From positions 1 to 39,553 of the forward strand of contig PAUP01000083.1 of NCBI GenBank assembly GCA_002712765.1: a stretch of DNA of 39,553 nt. Reading direction: 5' to 3'. The DNA comes from Cytophagaceae bacterium (GTDB taxonomy: Bacteria > Bacteroidota > Bacteroidia > Flavobacteriales > Flavobacteriaceae). Both the position numbers and the translations under genes were made by a program. Of the stretch, positions 16,255 through 23,913 are shown piece by piece. The notes beneath the pieces are model-generated. The model had not been told where the DNA came from and did not search any database. It saw nothing but the letters and a program-made list of their open reading frames with translations. The first letter of the stretch is position 1, and the number at the start of each line of letters is the position of its first letter.

Positions 16255-17490
16255 TTACATTAAAAAATCATCATCTTCAATCGCGTCTAGATCTTCAAAA
16301 TCCGCGGCGAAATCTAATGCTTCACGTTTGTCTGAAGATAAAACCAAGGTCGGTTTACCTTCGCTTTTAACTACTAAGCTTTCGAACTTCTTAGTAAAAT
16401 GGGGCGTTACCTTGTCAGGGTTGGCCTTGACCATTTTTTCAGCTTTGGCAACACTTAACAATGTTTTCTCGAAAATTTCGTCTTTCGTGAATTTACTATT
16501 AAGCATTTTCTCGGCGTCTGCATCGTCGGCCCATTTGCGTGACCCGCGGCCCGCGACCACCTTTAACCCCTCTATTTGCCCGCCTGCCATAATGCGATCA
16601 GCAGCAAGGGTTTCTACGTCTGACAACCAGCGCTTGAACATGCCCGAGTGCTTGACGACAAGTGCCACCTGTTCGTCTGTCAGTTCTTCAGGTGCCGTCG
16701 GCTCTGGCAATGTTTCAGATTCTAGCGCGTCTAGGTCTTCAAAATCCGCGGACAATATGCGCATGTTGTTACGCGCTTCATGTTTACATTGACCGCGAGC
16801 GGGGCACCAATGGCAAGCCTGTTCACTTGCGCTGAATGTCACCGCCCCTTCTTCGATCTGCTTAACTTTTAGCAGCGTTTCTTTTCTGAACTTTTCAAGT
16901 TCTTTGAAAGTGTAAACGCGACGCGAAAAGTTTTTTATGCGCGGTTGGATAATATGCACGGATACAAAGGCAATATTAAAATAATCCCGGTATTCGTCAT
17001 ATGCGCTTATGCCATATATCAAAAGCTGTGTGTTCCCATCGGCTTCGACTTCATGCCGCCCATACTTCAGATCGAAAACATGGAGGCCCCCCGTTTCGCG
17101 GTCATAGAATACAACATCGCTAGAACCAAAACCTTGTTTACCCCTAAACGAATAGAATAATGGTAGACGCACCTCCGGCCATAAAAAGTCGCTAGCATCT
17201 AGGGGGGTGAGTTTAGCCACTGCGTCAAGATATAGGTTGACACTATCAATCATTTCCTGATCGATAGTAATACTGAACCCGTCCTGTTCCACGACTTCGC
17301 CTAATTCGACGTCGGGGCGCTTTTGCTCTACTAGGCAGCGTTCCGCGAGAGCATGGGCGACCGTTCCTTCTGCAGCGGGATAGCTCGGCTTTTCCGGCAC
17401 TTGGTTGAACGTTTCGATATATTCTACCGATGCTGTACAGTTCAACCAGCGCCCGGAACTACTCGGCGATAGTATGAAATGATCAGACAT
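16255..17490 (-). CDS. DUF2800 RecB/Cas4-like nuclease
   Basis: The 411-aa protein is a PD-(D/E)XK nuclease of the DUF2800 kind. It begins with the family motif SPSSSGRWLNCTASV, then EGTVAHALAERCL (the conserved H of RecB-like nucleases), the Asp motif GFGSSDVVFYD and the core HVFDLKYGRHEVEADGNTQLLIYG, i.e. D-x-K-YG with Gln of motif QxxxY. A cysteine cluster CHWCPARGQC (about residues 222-231) probably binds an iron-sulfur cluster together with Cys18. It may process DNA ends during replication or recombination. GGGAGAG precedes ATG 17490. Its C-terminus (DFEDLDAIEDDDF) repeats an acidic motif also present at about residues 248-253. Confidence 0.88.
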   Translation of the reverse strand: MSDHFILSPSSSGRWLNCTASVEYIETFNQVPEKPSYPAAEGTVAHALAERCLVEQKRPDVELGEVVEQDGFSITIDQEMIDSVNLYLDAVAKLTPLDASDFLWPEVRLPLFYSFRGKQGFGSSDVVFYDRETGGLHVFDLKYGRHEVEADGNTQLLIYGISAYDEYRDYFNIAFVSVHIIQPRIKNFSRRVYTFKELEKFRKETLLKVKQIEEGAVTFSASEQACHWCPARGQCKHEARNNMRILSADFEDLDALESETLPEPTAPEELTDEQVALVVKHSGMFKRWLSDVETLAADRIMAGGQIEGLKVVAGRGSRKWADDADAEKMLNSKFTKDEIFEKTLLSVAKAEKMVKANPDKVTPHFTKKFESLVVKSEGKPTLVLSSDKREALDFAADFEDLDAIEDDDFLM

Positions 17491-17492
17491 AT

Positions 17493-17981
17493 CTACTCTC
17501 CCACTAACGCTTTAAGTGCAGCGTATACCGTTTGAAGGTCTTCTTCAGGAAGTGAACTAATATTCGGGTGGCCCGTCGAGTTTATTATCGCCTTGCATTC
17601 GTCCTTTTTGCCCGCTTTTAACGCTTGTTGCGCTAAGTCACGCAGCATGTCGGCGGTCACAGCTTCTTCGGTCACAGCTTCTTCGGTCACAGCTTCTTCG
17701 GTCACAGCTTCTTCGGTCACAGCTTCTTCGGTCACAGCTTCTTCAGTTTCTTCTGAAACGTCGCCCGAACTATCCACGCTTGATCCGCTTTCGTCTGAAT
17801 CGCTAGGTTTATTATCAGCCTTTTTTTGCTTACGCGGCTTTTTATCTTGGGTCTTAGGTGTTTTGACATCGTCTTCCCCTGCCCCTGCTTGTTTGATGGT
17901 AGTATTCGCGCCCGCTGTCAGGGCTTGTGCGATTACTTCTAATGCTGTGGCGATTCTCTCGATATTGTTTTCTAATGACAT
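17493..17981 (-). CDS. acidic protein with EEAVT repeats, unknown
   Basis: The 162-aa product has a helical N-terminus (SLENNIERIATALEVIAQALTAG), a Lys-rich linker (residues ~38-58), a Ser/Asp-rich linker, six EEAVT repeats, and a C-terminal helical domain (MLRDLAQQALKAGKKDECKAIINSTGHPNISSLPEEDLQTVYAALKAL) that I recognise as a small module found in phage replication-region proteins (rLlk-AGk-...-v-dipee). It may be a scaffold or partner for the adjacent DUF2800 and ssDNA-binding proteins. I prefer ATG 17981, since AGAAGGA lies 8 bases upstream. The in-frame ATG at 17990 would abut that site. Confidence 0.65.
   Translation of the reverse strand: MSLENNIERIATALEVIAQALTAGANTTIKQAGAGEDDVKTPKTQDKKPRKQKKADNKPSDSDESGSSVDSSGDVSEETEEAVTEEAVTEEAVTEEAVTEEAVTEEAVTADMLRDLAQQALKAGKKDECKAIINSTGHPNISSLPEEDLQTVYAALKALVGE
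17655..17744 (-). repeat. six perfect 15-base tandem repeats (EEAVT)
   Basis: Six consecutive units of ggtcacagcttcttc (plus-strand reading) encode Glu-Glu-Ala-Val-Thr six times. All are in frame and identical at the nucleotide level, so they are recent and likely to change in number by slippage without breaking the frame. Confidence 0.95.
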
Positions 17982-18007
17982 AGTGGTCATCCTTCTGTTT
18001 TAATGGT

Positions 18008-18340
18008 TTAGTTTAAAGTGCGGTTTGCGGGGATATATTCCTCGCTCGCCAAAGATTCATTTACAGCCGTTTCCGCCTGTTCGATCAGGTCTTCGTCTAT
18101 GCCGAAAGATGGCCCGAAGCCTAGTTCCATCATGTATTTCAATGTGGCTAGCTCGTAAACCCCGCCGACGGTGGTTGATTCCTGAAGCCCGATGCTTGCA
18201 CTAACTACGTCTTGATCCGTGTCCGGGCTTTTATACCCCGTCGTAAACGTGTAGGCGATGCCGTTTTCCTCGCATAGATCCATGACTCGATCTGGCAGTG
18301 GGCCGATCTCTTTCTCAATCACTTCGCTTTCTTTGCTCAT
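18008..18340 (-). CDS. hypothetical protein
   Basis: I do not recognise this 110-aa protein. It is acidic, begins with a polar helix (SKESEVIEKEIGPLPDRVMDLCEENGIAYTF), has a short strand segment (VVSASIGLQES) and ends with a helix (DEDLIEQAETAVNESLAS). A GGGGGAAAA site precedes the ATG, which overlaps the stop of the upstream gene by ATGA. It lies in the replication arm between two unknown genes. Confidence 0.6.
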   Translation of the reverse strand: MSKESEVIEKEIGPLPDRVMDLCEENGIAYTFTTGYKSPDTDQDVVSASIGLQESTTVGGVYELATLKYMMELGFGPSFGIDEDLIEQAETAVNESLASEEYIPANRTLN

Positions 18341-18879
18341 GATTTTCCCCCTTTTGCGTTGCTTTTAAATTCGTCTGATTTACGGATGTCTTTACATTTC
18401 GCACTGAAAGCGTTGTCGTCTTTCGATGCCCCATAGGCTTTACGAATGCTTGCATAGTGGTCTGTTGCCTTCTGCTTTTTGTTCCATGCGCGGATACCGT
18501 CAAGGCGGCGCTGTTCTGTTGCGGCTTTTTTGGCTTCTGCAATGGCCGCATCCCCTTTTCGCTCTCCAATTGTCCGGCGCAATATGCAAGCATTCACGCA
18601 CTCAATGAACATATTTAGAACACGAAGGGTTATTTTACCGGAACCTAGTTCGATTACTTCCTGTTGACCTATCGCATTTTTAACAAACAGGCTGAATTCA
18701 TTCCCCCGGACTTTGAACAGTGTAAAAAGTCTGTCAGGCCCTATGAAAACCTCTAATGTGTGAAGTTCATCGGTTTGCTCATAGTGCGTGCGGTGGCCCT
18801 TAACATCGGCCGCCTCCGGGACGTCTAACATGATGGCATTAATCAGCATGTTGAAAATTCGCTTTTCGTCTTCTCTCAT
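18337..18879 (-). CDS. hypothetical protein with charged C-terminus
   Basis: The 180-aa product begins with helical and beta segments (EKRIFNMLINAIMLDVPEAADV, then TLEVFIGPDRLFTLFKVRGNEFSLFV). A conserved-looking IELGSGKITLRVLNMFIECVNACI and a very basic C-terminal third (about residues 120-180, AWNKKQKATDHYASIRKAYG ... SNAKGGKS) follow, which could bind nucleic acid. AAGAGGG precedes the ATG. It is coupled by ATGA to the gene at 18340. No family recognised. Confidence 0.6.
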   Translation of the reverse strand: MREDEKRIFNMLINAIMLDVPEAADVKGHRTHYEQTDELHTLEVFIGPDRLFTLFKVRGNEFSLFVKNAIGQQEVIELGSGKITLRVLNMFIECVNACILRRTIGERKGDAAIAEAKKAATEQRRLDGIRAWNKKQKATDHYASIRKAYGASKDDNAFSAKCKDIRKSDEFKSNAKGGKS

Positions 18880-18891
18880 CTTCGTACCCTC

Positions 18892-19071
18892 TTACCTTTT
18901 AATGAATATATCGCGGACGTTTCTGCCCACCATGATGTGCAGGGCTATATATACAGGCCATAAGATTAACAGGGCCGCCCATACACGGTAATTGTTCACT
19001 GACGTATAGAAACATATCTTAAAAGACACATAGCCGCTTAGAAACGCATACAGCAATATATAAGTAATCAT
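18892..19071 (-). CDS. 59-aa two-helix membrane protein
   Basis: A short reading frame encodes 59 residues: a first hydrophobic segment (TYILLYAFLSGYVSF, residues 3-17), a polar link with VNNYR, a second hydrophobic segment (WAALLILWPVYIALHIMVG, 31-49) and a basic end (RNVRDIFIKR). The ATG (19071-19069) overlaps the stop of the upstream gene as ATGA, and the stop is 12 bases before the next ATG, filling an otherwise empty gap exactly. These are strong signs of a real gene. Small early membrane proteins of phages often act on the host or on superinfection, but no specific function can be given. Confidence 0.7.
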   Translation of the reverse strand: MITYILLYAFLSGYVSFKICFYTSVNNYRVWAALLILWPVYIALHIMVGRNVRDIFIKR

Positions 19072-19616
19072 TTGAAAGCCTTTTTAAACATTTGGTTGAT
19101 CTTCGTGGATGATACTTTCATATCACGCGCATACGTCACCACCCCCACGGCGGCGGCTATTCTGAAATTAAGATAGGTATTTGGGCCAAGTGATAGAAAA
19201 CGCGCCATGTGGGCCGCTACCGAGTAAATAGATTTGCTTCCAAGGCGGGCGATATCTTCTGACGCTTTTTTAATTTCGGCATACGCTTGTGGCTTTGTCT
19301 CGATGCTTTCGTCATATATTTTGGCTAACAGGTCGATACTGTGGATTATTTGTGGCAGAGGTGCGCCGCCTGACTTCTCATGCTTTGCAATTGCAAGAGA
19401 TAATAGGCCCCTGATTAACTCCGCAACTCGGTAATGGTCTAGCTTGCGAACCATTAACCAGACTAGATCCCCGTCAGTGTTTGCCCCGCCTACTAATTTC
19501 GAGGCGTTGATCTCTTGCTCCACTGGCAGCCCTAAATCGGTCATCTGCTCCATATAGCGGACTTTGCCCATTTCGCAGGCGTTCATATCTGTAAGTTGAT
19601 TATATTTGATCTTCAT
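19068..19616 (-). CDS. hypothetical protein, first gene behind an internal leftward promoter
   Basis: The 182-aa protein has an N-terminal motif (LTDMNACEMGKVRYMEQMTDLG followed by DLVWLMVRKL) that resembles a small alpha-helical family I have seen labelled putative immunity or Imm-5-like protein in phages and bacteria. The assignment is weak. The rest is helical (ELIRGLLSLAIAKHEKS, SIDLLAKIYDESIETK, and a C-terminal basic helix KINQMFKKAFK). GAGGG lies 7-8 bases before the ATG. A promoter with the shared TTTAC-N7-GTAAA block is located directly upstream (19647-19674), so this gene heads a separately regulated leftward unit. Confidence 0.6.
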   Translation of the reverse strand: MKIKYNQLTDMNACEMGKVRYMEQMTDLGLPVEQEINASKLVGGANTDGDLVWLMVRKLDHYRVAELIRGLLSLAIAKHEKSGGAPLPQIIHSIDLLAKIYDESIETKPQAYAEIKKASEDIARLGSKSIYSVAAHMARFLSLGPNTYLNFRIAAAVGVVTYARDMKVSSTKINQMFKKAFK

Positions 19617-19646
19617 GTTCTTGCCCTCTAACCATATTGAGTTTTA

Positions 19647-19674
19647 ATAATAGACGTTTTACGTATTTAGTAAA
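19647..19674 (-). promoter_or_regulatory. leftward promoter with TTTAC-N7-GTAAA operator-like block
   Basis: On the minus strand -35 TTTACT (19674-19669) and -10 TATTAT (19652-19647) are separated by 16 bases. The block TTTACTAAATACGTAAA covers the -35 region and is the same as those at 24904 and 25339 except for one base. The leader then reads TTAAAACTCAA, also as in the rightward copies. Confidence 0.65.
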
Positions 19675-19693
19675 GTTTTATTTTAATAAAATT

Positions 19694-22264
19694 TTAAAAA
19701 TCGTCGTCGCCTAGTGACTCGCCCAATATATCTAGGTATTTGTTATCTTTTAGCAGTTCTTCTTTATGGTCACTTTTAACCCATACCGTGTGCTTACGGC
19801 CATTTATACGTACCCGGGTTCCCCCGAATATTTTTTCGAACTCAAGCATACGCAGGGTGTTGGCAACCTCTCGATTACTGACACGCGCTTCAATCCCATT
19901 TTGCTGTATATAAAATGGTAGTTGTGCCGTTAGTGATGTGGAGGATACGACTTTATCAGTCACACCCGCTTCCCCTTCGCTGATCAGTTCCTTAATGGCG
20001 ACCTGAAGCCCACACATCGAATCTTCTATCATTTCTTGACGGTAATCCGTTTCCGGGGCGTGCCCTTGGTAGCTGAATTTTTCAGATATTTTAAACGTCC
20101 GTAAAAATTCGTGCATAGCCGATGCGGATTCGATGCTAAAATCTGCAGATTCAAAATTATACCGCTGAATAGGGGCGAACATCCCCTCGTCAAGGCGGCC
20201 CATTATCTCTTTACGGGTGCGCAGGGATTTAAGCACATAATATCGGCGGTCTCCTTGCTCAAGTGGCAAGGCGTCATCGTGGTTACTGAACAGGATTAGG
20301 TTAGACACGTTCTTGACTATTTTTTCAGAACTATACATGTTCCGAGTGCTGACCACTTCGTCAGAAATATAGGGCTTCAATTTATCCATTAAGAATTTAC
20401 GATTTTTTCCGCTGATGCGCATTTCTTCCATGCACACTAGCTGCTTGAATCCAGCCCAAGGTGTGTATTTTTCCTCTACACCTGACCGCGTGATTTTAGT
20501 TACATTACTAAGCCCTAGCAGTCCGCCAAGGATGCCGAAAATTGTAGACTTGCCACAGCCTTGACGCCCGACTAATACTAGTGCCCACTTAATCCTGTGT
20601 TCCGGGTGTTGTACCATGTGGGCCATGAAACTGATCAGCATGTTGGCGTATTCCCGGTTGTCATTGAGCAACCAAACAAGATGATCAGTTAGTATGTTCC
20701 CCGCGTCGGTCACTTGGTCTTCTGATACTTCAATCAGTTTAGGGGCTTGATATATGTTGAATAACTTTTTACCGTCATCAATGAAGTAAAGCCCATCTGA
20801 AGGGGAATAGCTTTTATCATATACTTGGGTGATACCACATTGATTTTGTAAATACTCTGCGGGCAATACCTTTGGACGGGGTGCGCGTTTTATGATGTCT
20901 TCTTCTGTCATCATAAAACGGCTGAATGTTGTATTAAACGCAGTGGGTGAATATTCGGCACCTGTCCGCGTGTCAAAATAAACGCCCGTTGTGCCAATGT
21001 TAGAAATGAATATAAAATTTTCTGCCCACTTTGGCACCTTAATAGAGTCATGCAGGATCATGCCGTCTTCAGCTTCATAGATGCCGCTTTTGTCTAACTT
21101 ATACCTACACGCGTCTTTAATATCCGGCACAGTGTATCCGATATGCAGGCGCTTACACGCTACTTTAAATTCATTGACGATTAACGCTTTCGCATATCTG
21201 TCCATGCTTATGCTGGACACTTTCTTCATTAGGTCGTTTATTTCGGTGAGGTCTTCAGCGTTTTGTATCTGTTCGCTGATGTCCTCTAGATCCGATTCCG
21301 TGGCGCTGTTGTCCCACCCGTTATCAATTGCCTTGCGTAGCAATGTTTTGATAGTGGTCGGGTCCCGGTGCGCAGGGTTAGCTTTAAAAGTGTTCCACAT
21401 GCGCAGGTTTGATTCAGTCCCTTCATATACCCGCTCGACCGCACCGCTTGACCATTGATCAAATAGCAAAAAGCCCGCGTCCTCGTCGTTTTGAAACTGG
21501 TGTTTAATTGCGCAAGCTATTTCTTTCCATTCGTGCATATTGCAGTCAGGGCTAATGTGTTCAAGGGCGGCCTGTACCGTATCGATTGATATGTCTATGG
21601 GTGGAACCATATAGACCAGTGCGTCGTCGTCCGCCGGGCGCTCTCCTTCGTTGAATAGCTCGGGTTGTACTTCGTCGCAATCTTCTAAAGAGAAAGGGCG
21701 GCCCGAAAAAGACCAGAATTTTGTATAGTTGCCGCCATCATCTGAACACACGGTCGGCACGAACATCGGCTGACAGGGCACGAGCGATTCGGATGTGATC
21801 TTAGACAGGCCCAACAATTCCCCGATGCTTCGAATACATGCGGCATAGTATGCGCTATCTAGTCGGATGCTCGCTTCTACAATTATCCGCAATCGCGGGT
21901 TTTTCGGGGTAGAAGACAAGGTCGAATACACCGCATAATTAAATGTGCCTAGCGCCGCGTCAATGGTGAATTCATCTAGTTCCCGCGCTTGGTCGGGGTC
22001 GTCGATGTCTAAACAAATAACCTGTATTTTATTACAGTTTGGTAATGATCGGACTTCGTCGAACATCGAACAGGGGGTGAAATATTTACCATTCTTATAA
22101 GAAAACTTTTCATCTTTGGAAAGTTTCTGGTATTCCGCGCGGGCGATATCTACTACCACAGGATTGTCTAGCAATTTTACTACCATGTTTTCGAAGGTAG
22201 TTTCCACCGCTTTGACTTTCTGTGATAGCACCGTTTTGCCGAAAGGCACATTTAAAAGTTGCAT
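19694..22264 (-). CDS. primase fused to SF3 (D5-like) replicative helicase
   Basis: The 856-aa protein probably starts and drives phage DNA synthesis. The N-terminal ~230 residues look like an archaeo-eukaryotic primase/PrimPol-type domain (VICLDIDDPD, then NPRLRIIVEAS and PCQPMFVPTV). A PriCT-2-like segment follows (ALEHISPDCNMHEWKEIACAIKHQF, about 240-300). The C-terminal half is a superfamily 3 helicase with Walker A GRQGCGKST (about residues 565-573), Walker B-type LVCMEEMRI, and sensor NLILFSNHDDALPLEQGDRRYYVL. The end looks like a small winged-helix (EVANTLRMLEFEKIFGGTRVRINGRKHTVWV). GAGGGACGAAC precedes ATG 22264. Its catalytic Asp pair (DID) is present. Confidence 0.85.
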   Translation of the reverse strand: MQLLNVPFGKTVLSQKVKAVETTFENMVVKLLDNPVVVDIARAEYQKLSKDEKFSYKNGKYFTPCSMFDEVRSLPNCNKIQVICLDIDDPDQARELDEFTIDAALGTFNYAVYSTLSSTPKNPRLRIIVEASIRLDSAYYAACIRSIGELLGLSKITSESLVPCQPMFVPTVCSDDGGNYTKFWSFSGRPFSLEDCDEVQPELFNEGERPADDDALVYMVPPIDISIDTVQAALEHISPDCNMHEWKEIACAIKHQFQNDEDAGFLLFDQWSSGAVERVYEGTESNLRMWNTFKANPAHRDPTTIKTLLRKAIDNGWDNSATESDLEDISEQIQNAEDLTEINDLMKKVSSISMDRYAKALIVNEFKVACKRLHIGYTVPDIKDACRYKLDKSGIYEAEDGMILHDSIKVPKWAENFIFISNIGTTGVYFDTRTGAEYSPTAFNTTFSRFMMTEEDIIKRAPRPKVLPAEYLQNQCGITQVYDKSYSPSDGLYFIDDGKKLFNIYQAPKLIEVSEDQVTDAGNILTDHLVWLLNDNREYANMLISFMAHMVQHPEHRIKWALVLVGRQGCGKSTIFGILGGLLGLSNVTKITRSGVEEKYTPWAGFKQLVCMEEMRISGKNRKFLMDKLKPYISDEVVSTRNMYSSEKIVKNVSNLILFSNHDDALPLEQGDRRYYVLKSLRTRKEIMGRLDEGMFAPIQRYNFESADFSIESASAMHEFLRTFKISEKFSYQGHAPETDYRQEMIEDSMCGLQVAIKELISEGEAGVTDKVVSSTSLTAQLPFYIQQNGIEARVSNREVANTLRMLEFEKIFGGTRVRINGRKHTVWVKSDHKEELLKDNKYLDILGESLGDDDF

Positions 22265-22274
22265 TGTTCGTCCC

Positions 22275-23087
22275 TCAGTCCAGTTTGAAATACTTTAATG
22301 TTTTCCAAACGCTGTAAAATGTCAGGCCCCCGAAAATAAGCGTGAAGTCTTTATTCGTGGTTTGAATATCAAGTATAAAGCAAACCCCTAGTGTCATCCA
22401 CACTGCTACCCAGAACAGTGTGATCATGCTAACGGCGGCCCATTTCAAAATGGGGCTACCACGGAGGGGTTTTTGTTCTTCGGCGCTTTTACCGCTTATC
22501 ATTTTATATACTCGCTCATGCACCCGGTATATGTAAAAATCGTTCATATTGGCAACTGCCTCGATCACATTCATGACATTGTTCACAAGCTGCGTACGCT
22601 TATCATGGTGCGCGTGGTGGGCCGCGTGGGCCGCCTCTGAACAAGCATAATATATAAGCTCGGACTCTCTACATTTGGCATTGGCGTAGCAATATCGGCA
22701 CTCTTCATAGGCGCACTCTGCCGCGCCCGCACTACTAAGTGACCCTATTTTAATCCAACTTTTAGCCTTTAATATTGAGCGGTGCGCTTCTTGGAAACTG
22801 TCACGCAATCCGATATGTGATTCAATTTTGGTGCCATTCAATGCCATCCCGGCTAGGTCAGTGGCAAGGCAGACAAGATCGACAGGTTCAAGAAGATATG
22901 ACGCCATGGTCACGAAGTCTTCTAATGTTAGCCGCATTTCCTGTGGATGGCTTGTGCCCCGGTAGTATTCGCCCATAAGTTCTGCTAAGTCGACCCGCTC
23001 TATTCCGCAGGGAGCGTTAAATATAAACCGTCTGATTAAATCATCCGAAGGGGTGAACCCCTCAAGTTCTGTAAGTGATATTTTCAT
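22275..23087 (-). CDS. Cys/His/Ala-rich protein with two C-terminal membrane segments, unknown
   Basis: The 270-aa protein has a soluble N-terminal part (FTPSDDLIRRFIFNAPCGIERVD...) and a helix bundle with an unusual Cys run (CAYEECRYCYANAKC). An Ala/His stretch (EAAHAAHHAHH, about residues 155-165) follows, and two hydrophobic segments near the end (about 211-232 and 240-258). The Ala-rich central part resembles families annotated as putative immunity proteins (Imm-5-like), but this is weak. The Cys/His cluster could bind metal. It starts on an ATGA overlap with the pentapeptide gene and shares its 5' junction sequence with that gene's own 5' junction (see the 16-base repeats). Confidence 0.55.
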   Translation of the reverse strand: MKISLTELEGFTPSDDLIRRFIFNAPCGIERVDLAELMGEYYRGTSHPQEMRLTLEDFVTMASYLLEPVDLVCLATDLAGMALNGTKIESHIGLRDSFQEAHRSILKAKSWIKIGSLSSAGAAECAYEECRYCYANAKCRESELIYYACSEAAHAAHHAHHDKRTQLVNNVMNVIEAVANMNDFYIYRVHERVYKMISGKSAEEQKPLRGSPILKWAAVSMITLFWVAVWMTLGVCFILDIQTTNKDFTLIFGGLTFYSVWKTLKYFKLD

Positions 23088-23095
23088 TTTTTAGC
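23080..23095. repeat. 16-base direct repeat, copy 1, bordering the pentapeptide gene
   Basis: Bases attttcattttttagc at 23080-23095 recur at 23694-23709; extended by 5 more bases, 20 of 21 match. The two copies lie exactly on the 3' and 5' borders of the pentapeptide gene, and each encodes an ...AKK stop overlapping an ATGAAA start. Confidence 0.85.
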
Positions 23096-23701
23096 ACCTC
23101 TCAAGTCTGCACCGCGCAAGTTTGCACGGTTCAAGTCCGCCTCTATCAAGTTGGCATGTCTCAAGTTTGCGCGGTTCAAGTCCGCATGTCTCAAGTCTGC
23201 CCCGGCCAATTTTGCACAGCGCAAGTCTGCATCCCTCAAGTCTGCATCCCTCATGTCTGCACCGCTCATGTCCGCAAAGAACAAGTTCGCATCCCTCAAT
23301 TCTGCACCGCTCATGTCTGCACCGCGCAAGGTTGCACTGCTCAAGTTTGCACCTTTCAAGTTTGCACTGCTTAAGTCTGCATGTTTCAAGTTTGCACTGC
23401 TCAAGTCTGCATGTTTCAAGTTTGCACCGAACAAGTTTGCACCGAACAAGTTTACACCGCGCAAGTTTGCACCGAACAAGTTTACACCGCGCAAGTTTGC
23501 ACCTCTCAAGTTTGCGCTGCTCAATTCCACATATCTCAATTCCGCACTGCTCAAGTCTGCTTGTCTCAAGTCGGCATGTGTCAAGTCGGCATGTGTCAAG
23601 TCTGCTTGTCTCAAGTCTGCACCGCGCAAGTCTTCACCTCTCAGGCATATATTGCCGGGGGCGGCGATTATCTTTTCAAGTTCCGCCTGTGTCATTTTCA
23701 T
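23084..23701 (-). CDS. pentapeptide-repeat protein A
   Basis: This 205-aa protein is almost wholly made of A(D/N)LxX repeats (about 35 units from residue ~19 to 203: GADLR, HADLT, SANLK). These fold as a right-handed square beta-helix, and there is only a short leader, MKMTQAELEKIIAA. Some relatives (Qnr, MfpA) mimic DNA and bind gyrase, but most phage members have no known role. It shares its leader with the second paralogue at 25405, where 38 of the first 41 coding bases match. It is coupled by ATGA to genes on both sides. The 16-base repeats at its two borders suggest it entered as a cassette. Confidence 0.9.
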   Translation of the reverse strand: MKMTQAELEKIIAAPGNICLRGEDLRGADLRQADLTHADLTHADLRQADLSSAELRYVELSSANLRGANLRGVNLFGANLRGVNLFGANLFGANLKHADLSSANLKHADLSSANLKGANLSSATLRGADMSGAELRDANLFFADMSGADMRDADLRDADLRCAKLAGADLRHADLNRANLRHANLIEADLNRANLRGADLRGAKK

Positions 23702-23709
23702 TTTTTAGC
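23694..23709. repeat. 16-base direct repeat, copy 2, bordering the pentapeptide gene
   Basis: This is the second copy of attttcattttttagc (first at 23080-23095). Recombination between the copies would remove the 614-base pentapeptide cassette and join the upstream membrane-protein gene to the gene at 23087 with start and stop intact. Confidence 0.85.
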
Positions 23710-23889
23710 CCCTCGTTTAATGGTGGCCGCTACTTCTTTACCGACGACAACCCCGGTGTATAGGCCGAGCGTGAAAATTAGACCGTTGGCAAACAGTGGG
23801 TGAAGTTGGAACATGTTAGCCAGAATGGACAGGCTGAACGATGCGATAAGAACATATAAAGGTGCAAGTAGTGTGTGTTTAAGTTTCAT
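23698..23889 (-). CDS. small two-helix membrane protein
   Basis: The 63-aa product has two hydrophobic segments (LLAPLYVLIASFSLSILANMF, about residues 7-27, and LFANGLIFTLGLYTGVVVG, 32-50) and a basic end (KRGAKK). AGAGAGATATATT precedes the ATG, and the stop overlaps the pentapeptide start by ATGA. It is one of the first genes expressed from the leftward promoter. Such early small membrane proteins often modify the host envelope or block superinfection; that is only a possibility here. Confidence 0.65.
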   Translation of the reverse strand: MKLKHTLLAPLYVLIASFSLSILANMFQLHPLFANGLIFTLGLYTGVVVGKEVAATIKRGAKK

Positions 23890-23913
23890 AATATATCTCT
23901 CTGGTGTTGGTGG

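Noticed and set aside
18315-18593. 92-codon minus-strand frame overlapping the 18337-18879 gene
   Set aside because: It lies in another frame of a gene that has proper ribosome site and ATGA coupling. Its product is low-complexity Lys/Gln/Thr.
23122-23763. Long open frames on the plus strand opposite the pentapeptide gene (also 23075-23374, 23151-23708, 23381-23803, and minus-strand frames at 25366-25756)
   Set aside because: They are side effects of 15-base repeats that keep several frames open. Their products are simple Cys/Ser-Leu-His or Lys-Phe-Ala repeats with no ribosome site, while the pentapeptide frames have family structure.
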